Origin: Molossus alvarezi
Taxonomy: Eukaryota; Chordata; Mammalia; Chiroptera; Molossidae
Assembly: GCA_037176705.1 (NCBI GenBank)
Contig: CM073899.1
Coordinates: forward strand, 7,068,001-7,132,000
Reading direction: 5' to 3'
DNA: 64,000 nucleotides
This document shows positions 59,370 to 64,000 of the stretch, one piece after another (within the stretch, counting starts at the first letter, position 1; each line of letters starts with the position of its first letter). The position numbers and the translations under genes are program-made. The notes beneath the pieces are model-generated. The model made no database searches and had not been told where the DNA came from. It saw nothing but the letters and a program-made list of their open reading frames with translations.

Positions 59370-59880
59370 TTTTTAAAAAATTATTTGTCTTTATTTTTGT
59401 GGGTATACAGATGTCCTCTATTTTTCCACTATTGCCCCCCCCTCCACCAAGTTCCCAACCCACCCCTTCACCACACTATTGTCTGTGTCCAGGGCTTATG
59501 CATATATGCATATAAGTTCTTTGGTTATTCTCAGCTTTTTTTTTTTTTCATTTCCATTTGCATGGAACATTTTTTTTTCCATCCCTTCACTTTCATCCTT
59601 GTGAGTCTTTTGCTCTGAGGTGGGTTTCTTAAAGACAGCATATATATATGGGTCAGGTTTTTTATCAGCTACCTTATGTCTTTTTATTGAGGCATTTAAG
59701 CTATTTACATTTAAGGTTATTATTGATAAGTATTTATTTGTTACCAAAGATTTCCCTTTTCTCTGCTAGTTTCCTTGACTATTTGCTTGTACCTTTTGTT
59801 ATGATTATTCTCACTAACTGCTTTCCCTTTAATTCTCTGATTTAGTCCCTACTATTCTCTCATTTTCTTTACCTGGCTCC
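59370..59880 (-). mobile_element. Internally deleted L1, minus strand
   Basis: The left part (59375..~59540) is L1 3' UTR in minus orientation (gcatataagttctttggtta). The right part (~59545..59760) is the start of ORF2, whose open frame reads NKYLSIITLNVNSLNASIKRH. All of RT and the C-terminal region, about 3.5 kb, is missing between them. Confidence 0.85.
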
Positions 59881-60850
59881 TTCACAGGTTGTATTTGTTC
59901 CATGCCCAAACTCTTGACTCTCTACAAAGGTCTTGGTTTGTCACTTATACCCTCCTGTGATAGACCCACCTCCCTAGCATCCATACACCAGGTCAGCACA
60001 GCAGCCAGGACTACCCAGGAGGTTCACTTCATCAGCAGGTGCCTGAAGGGGATCTGATGACATTAATATTCAAGGCTCATGCCCACAGAGGACAAAAATG
60101 AAAGCAGCATTTTTTATTACTAGCAAGCATCACATTTCAGAAATGATTTTGTTTTATAGCACATTATTTTGCCCTACATTTTCAAGTATCATCAACGTGA
60201 GAGAACTTCAGTAACAAACTGAGGGCCACATCTGGCCTGTAGACATATTTTGTTTTTAGGTTACATTTTCATTCTTGCAGAATGGCCACTCTTCAACTAA
60301 TTGATCACTTGTTTTCCTACACAGAGTACATTACACCTTCACTTGTTTATTTTATCTCCCACTGCTTGAGGCATTTGAGCTTATGACCCTTGCTCTTCAC
60401 TATGAAAATGTTTTCCTTTATGTGGAAACAATTTTCCAACTTAAAAGTTTCCACTTGCTACAAGAAAGACCATATCACCTGAGGAGTTGTATTTATTTAT
60501 TTAGTATGGAATTCTTTTTTTTTTTTTACCTAAATGTTATGTAGAAATCCAATATAAAAAATACACTTATATTTAGCAGTTCCCACTGATATGTGTATGA
60601 GAGAAATACCATTGCAGTTAGCTAGTTATTAATAATAGGAAGGAGCAAAGCAATAGGAAGGTTAGACATTATATGCATGTCATTTGGGTAGCTTCACCAG
60701 GAATCTGAAATTTCACAAGCCCCAGGGAACCACTGACCCATTCCTCACAGATTATTTGGGAGAGGGGACTAACAAAAGAGAGATGAAGGTATGCATAGTA
60801 AAGTTGGATTGATATGGGGAGGGTGCCTGTTAGTCAAACTTAGGAACAAA
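59881..60850. other. Unclassified intronic sequence
   Basis: No exon or family recognised. Short T-run at 60510..60529. Confidence 0.45.
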
Positions 60851-60854
60851 GATA

Positions 60855-61330
60855 ATTGGTTGGGGTGGGGGTAGGGCTACTGCAAGCCTGTGAAAATTTG
60901 GGAATACAGAATTCCAAAGGAATTCTCACTTTCATGGTTCTTGGGCTCTTGGGTCTTGGCTCTCTGGTGCCTTTGGCTTTGCTCCTGCTCGTGTTCCCTC
61001 CAGAGACATGTGGCCCTGCAGACCCCACTGGCGATGGACTGCTGAACTGCAGCAGAGAACACCCACTAAGTTAGCCTGAGGCTGGACTGGACTGTGACCC
61101 ATCATGGAATGGAAACTGCAACGGCTTCGATCCTGGCTCTGTTGAAGCCCAGCTATTCTCCTTCTATGGTGGGATGGAAGGAAATGGAATCTTGGAAAAT
61201 TGGGTGGGGTAGGGGGGGGTTCATTCTACAAAAATAAAGCTTTATACAATATCTAATCCTCCTGTGTGAGTCTCAGAAATTCTATTTCTTGGGACATCAC
61301 AAGAGGTCCACTCCTTCCAGTAACTGGTGG
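60855..61330 (+). repeat. Possible LTR with polyadenylation signal
   Basis: GC-richer than its surroundings, with G-rich tracts (60860..60878, 61203..61220), AATAAA at 61232..61237 and a GT-rich stretch 25-30 bp downstream (ctcctgtgtgagtctcag). This fits a U3-R-U5 layout, but the ends are not defined and no second LTR is seen. Confidence 0.35.
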
Positions 61331-61570
61331 GGACAAGGAGAGCTCCCCACCAATAACAGGAGCAGGCTCAGATTCTCAGGTTTGCCTTTTTACCCACATT
61401 AGAGTATGCTAATCTCCTCAATGCCAGGAGCTCTGTAGAGCAAGATTTAAAGACCATTTCTTCAGGTAATCACTGCACCCATGTCATCTTTGTAATCCGA
61501 GTGTGTGGTCTATGGAGAAGTCTGACAGATTGGCCAGAAAATCAAGACACTTTACATAATGCATTGCACT
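61331..61570. other. Unclassified sequence
   Basis: May belong to the element above (ggtggggacaaggagagctc follows at 61328). Nothing firm. Confidence 0.3.
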
Positions 61571-61574
61571 AATA

Positions 61575-61768
61575 CTATTCATATAAAAATGTACCTTGAA
61601 CTACAACCTAAGCAAATGATAGACATTTTTCCAAAGGAGACATCCAAATGGCCGAGAGACATATGAAAAGGTGGTCAACGCCACTAATCATCAGGAAAAT
61701 CAAAATTAAAACCACAATGAGATATCACCTCACACCTGTTATAATGACAATCATTAAGAAATCAAGAG
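61575..61768 (+). mobile_element. Old L1, plus strand, C-terminal ORF2, part 1
   Basis: Parallels 46450..46560 of the younger L1 (ccgagagacatatgaaaagg; actaatcatcaggaaaatca; gagatatcacctcacacctg). Confidence 0.85.
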
Positions 61769-61998
61769 CCCTGGTCAGTGTGGCTCAGCTGGCTGAGTGT
61801 CATCCTATGCACCAAGAAGTTGCCAGTTTGATTCCTGGTCAGGGCACAAGCCAAGGTTGCGGGCTTGATCCCCACTAGAGGGGACATGCAGGAGGCACTG
61901 ACCTATGGTTTTATTTTTTCCTCTTTTTCTCTCCCTTTTCCTTCCTCTCTTGCTAAAAAGAAAAAAAAATCAATAAAAACATATTTAAAAAAACAAAC
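61769..61998 (+). mobile_element. VES SINE inside the old L1
   Basis: tRNA head (ccctggtcagtgtggctcag), body with ccccactagaggggacatgc, and an aaaatcaataaaaac tail. Duplication of 10 bp with one mismatch at 61759..61768 and 61999..62008. Confidence 0.9.
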
Positions 61999-62725
61999 AA
62001 ACCAAGAGATAAGTATTTGTGAGGTTGTGGAGAAAATGGCACTGTGTAAATTGGTTTGGCTACTATGAAAAACAGTATGGACGTTTCTCAAAAATTAAAA
62101 ATAGATATATCATATAATTAATAAATTCCATATCTTGGTATATATGCCCAATGAAATGAGAATAGGCTATCCAAGAGATATATCTGCACTCCCATGTTCA
62201 TTGCAGCAATATTGACAATAGCCCAGATATGGAGACAACTTAGGTGCCCATCCGTGGGCGAATGGATAAAGAAGATGTAGTATATACACAAGGACTTTGA
62301 GGTCATTATGATGCCTAAAATAAGTTGGACAGAAAAAGACAAATACTGTATAATATCACACGTATGTAGGATCCAAAAAAGCCAAAATCATAAAAACAGA
62401 GAGTAAAATGGTGAGTACAAGGGAATAGTGGGTTGGGGAATAGGATAGACATAGTTTAAAGGTACAAACTTGAACAAGAGATCTAATGTGGAAGATAGTG
62501 AATAGAAACAATAATATTGTCTTATAATCCTCAAAATTGCTGAGAGATTAAAACCCAATTATTCCAACCACTAATAAGAAATTATAATTTTGAAATGCAA
62601 TAGAGATGCTAGTTATTGCAATTATCACAATCATATTACAATATATAAATGTATCAAATTAACTTGCTATACACTTTAAATTTCCACAATTTTACCTATC
62701 AAATATATTTCAATAAAAAAATCAC
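61999..62725 (+). mobile_element. Old L1, plus strand, ORF2 end and 3' UTR, part 2
   Basis: Continues with the ORF2 end (cactcccatgttcattgcag parallels 46785) and an old-type 3' UTR ending near tatttcaataaaaaaatc (62725). Confidence 0.85.
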
Positions 62726-62982
62726 TTGAATATACTAAATAGTAACAACACACTTAAGTCTAAGAATAAAGTTGAAAGTATTGGTATAATTTTGTCAGAT
62801 ACAATTTAGTTACTTATATTACTTATATTTTTTATGATTCCAAAAATAACAACTCTGATATTTTTATTATATTAATATTTAGAAAAAATATCATCATGCT
62901 ATTTCAAAAATATTTCCAAATTTTTCTAAAGCAAGAATAATACTTTTCTCAGAACGATTTTAACATTCAGCCCTTGATTTTA
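62726..62982. other. AT-rich intronic sequence
   Basis: Nothing recognised. Confidence 0.5.
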
Positions 62983-63000
62983 ACAATGATCATAATTTTT

Positions 63001-63239
63001 TTTTTTTTTATCCTCACCTGAGGACATTTTTCCATTTTTTTGTACAGATAGAGTGGGAGGGAGAGAGAGAGAGAGAAACATCGATGTGAAAGGGACACAT
63101 CGAGTGGCTGCCACCCGCACAACCAACCAGGGCCGGGGACAAACCGCAACCTAAGTACGTGCCCTTAGCGGGAACTGAACCCAGGTCTCTCCATACCGCA
63201 GGCCGACGCTCTAACCGCTGAGCCAAACAGGCCAGGGCG
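63001..63239 (-). mobile_element. Young full-length VES SINE, minus strand
   Basis: Perfect 18-bp duplication acaatgatcataattttt at 62983..63000 and 63240..63257, the longest in the window. Same young subfamily as 32449 and 38388. Confidence 0.97.
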
Positions 63240-63257
63240 ACAATGATCATAATTTTT

Positions 63258-64000
63258 AATAGACATTTGAATTATCTCCTTTTTACAACTAATTAAAGAA
63301 AACCTGTTATGAATATAAGAGAGAAATATAATAATATTAATGGATCTTATTAAAAAGTCAAGAGCTGACATAAATTGAAAAGAATGTTCATATAAAAAAT
63401 AGGTGATATTTTAAAAAGCTAAAATATTTATTTATGCACCAGAGCAGAGTAATTTAGTGTTATTTCAAAGAAAAACAACTCAAAATTTACTATTCAAAAT
63501 AATTATTATTGCATCCTGTGAGCATATAGATTGTAATTCAGTAGGTCCCTGGAAGGACATCAGGCTCCCAGGTGATAGTAAAGTCCCTAGTGGTTCTTTA
63601 ACCCCAACCGTGAGCAAGGCTACAGAACACCAACCTGGACCAAGGAAATGCATGACTTTAGTGGCTAAAAGAGAGGTCCCAAGCACCTAAAAGGTGGTGA
63701 AAATTATAGCAGAATGGCATTGGCAACCTTTTTGACCATTATTATAGATCTTCTCTTAAAAAGTCATATATTGTAACATGAATGTATAACAGTCATGGTT
63801 TACAACAAGAGATACATACATTTTACTCAATTTAAAAGAAAAATATTTATTAAAAATGTTAAAAAGTACAAGATACAGTATTTAAAATATAGAAGAATAA
63901 TTGTATAATGGTAATAATTTAAATAAATCACTCTCAGAGCAGGTTTATTAGTGATCAATTCTATTGAAGATGATCGTAATTTAAGAATCCATCATATCCC
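63258..64000. other. AT-rich intronic sequence to window end
   Basis: No exon, RNA gene or repeat family recognised. 63540..63690 is slightly GC-richer. Confidence 0.5.

Overview
The window is a piece of mammalian nuclear genome, almost certainly from a bat. Eighteen tRNA-derived SINEs of the VES type occur here, and VES elements are characteristic of bats, mainly Yangochiroptera. L1 elements of several ages are interleaved with them. There are no prokaryotic features and no long intact cellular ORF. The family or species cannot be fixed from the sequence.

The only host gene I recognise is SNTG1 (gamma-1-syntrophin), on the minus strand, represented by its first two coding exons. The first (39046..39099) carries the start codon and the first nine codons. 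The second (34977..35111) carries 45 codons leading up to the PDZ domain. Both have good splice signals and are separated by a 3.9-kb intron. Everything else is intronic: 39100..64000 lies upstream of the first coding exon in gene order, and 1..34976 lies in the following intron.

Layout by position. 1..590: 5' UTR of a minus-strand L1 leaving the window. 600..~2050: class I endogenous retrovirus env/3'LTR remnant. 2.8-19.6 kb: VES SINEs, two old L1 pieces, a Tigger DNA transposon and simple repeats. 19.8-29.1 kb: an old minus-strand L1 broken by two SINEs and by a full-length younger L1 (21857..28283), which itself carries a SINE. 29.3-33.7 kb: old plus- and minus-strand L1 pieces. 33.8-40.8 kb: the relatively repeat-poor region with the two exons. 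41.4-49.3 kb: an ERVL-type endogenous retrovirus (integrase, dUTPase, MLT2-like 3' LTR) split by a 5.4-kb L1 and by a probable second LTR. 50.9-56.9 kb: a full-length L1 carrying a U6 snRNA retropseudogene. 57-64 kb: unique sequence, an internally deleted L1, an old L1 3' end and two more SINEs.

I found no undescribed multi-gene system. The observations most worth checking are the unambiguous SNTG1 exons with an L1 only about 37 bp from a splice donor, the U6 insertion with a perfect 17-bp target duplication, the monomer-like tandem units in one L1 promoter, the CTCF-like core in one VES copy, and the multi-layer nests.
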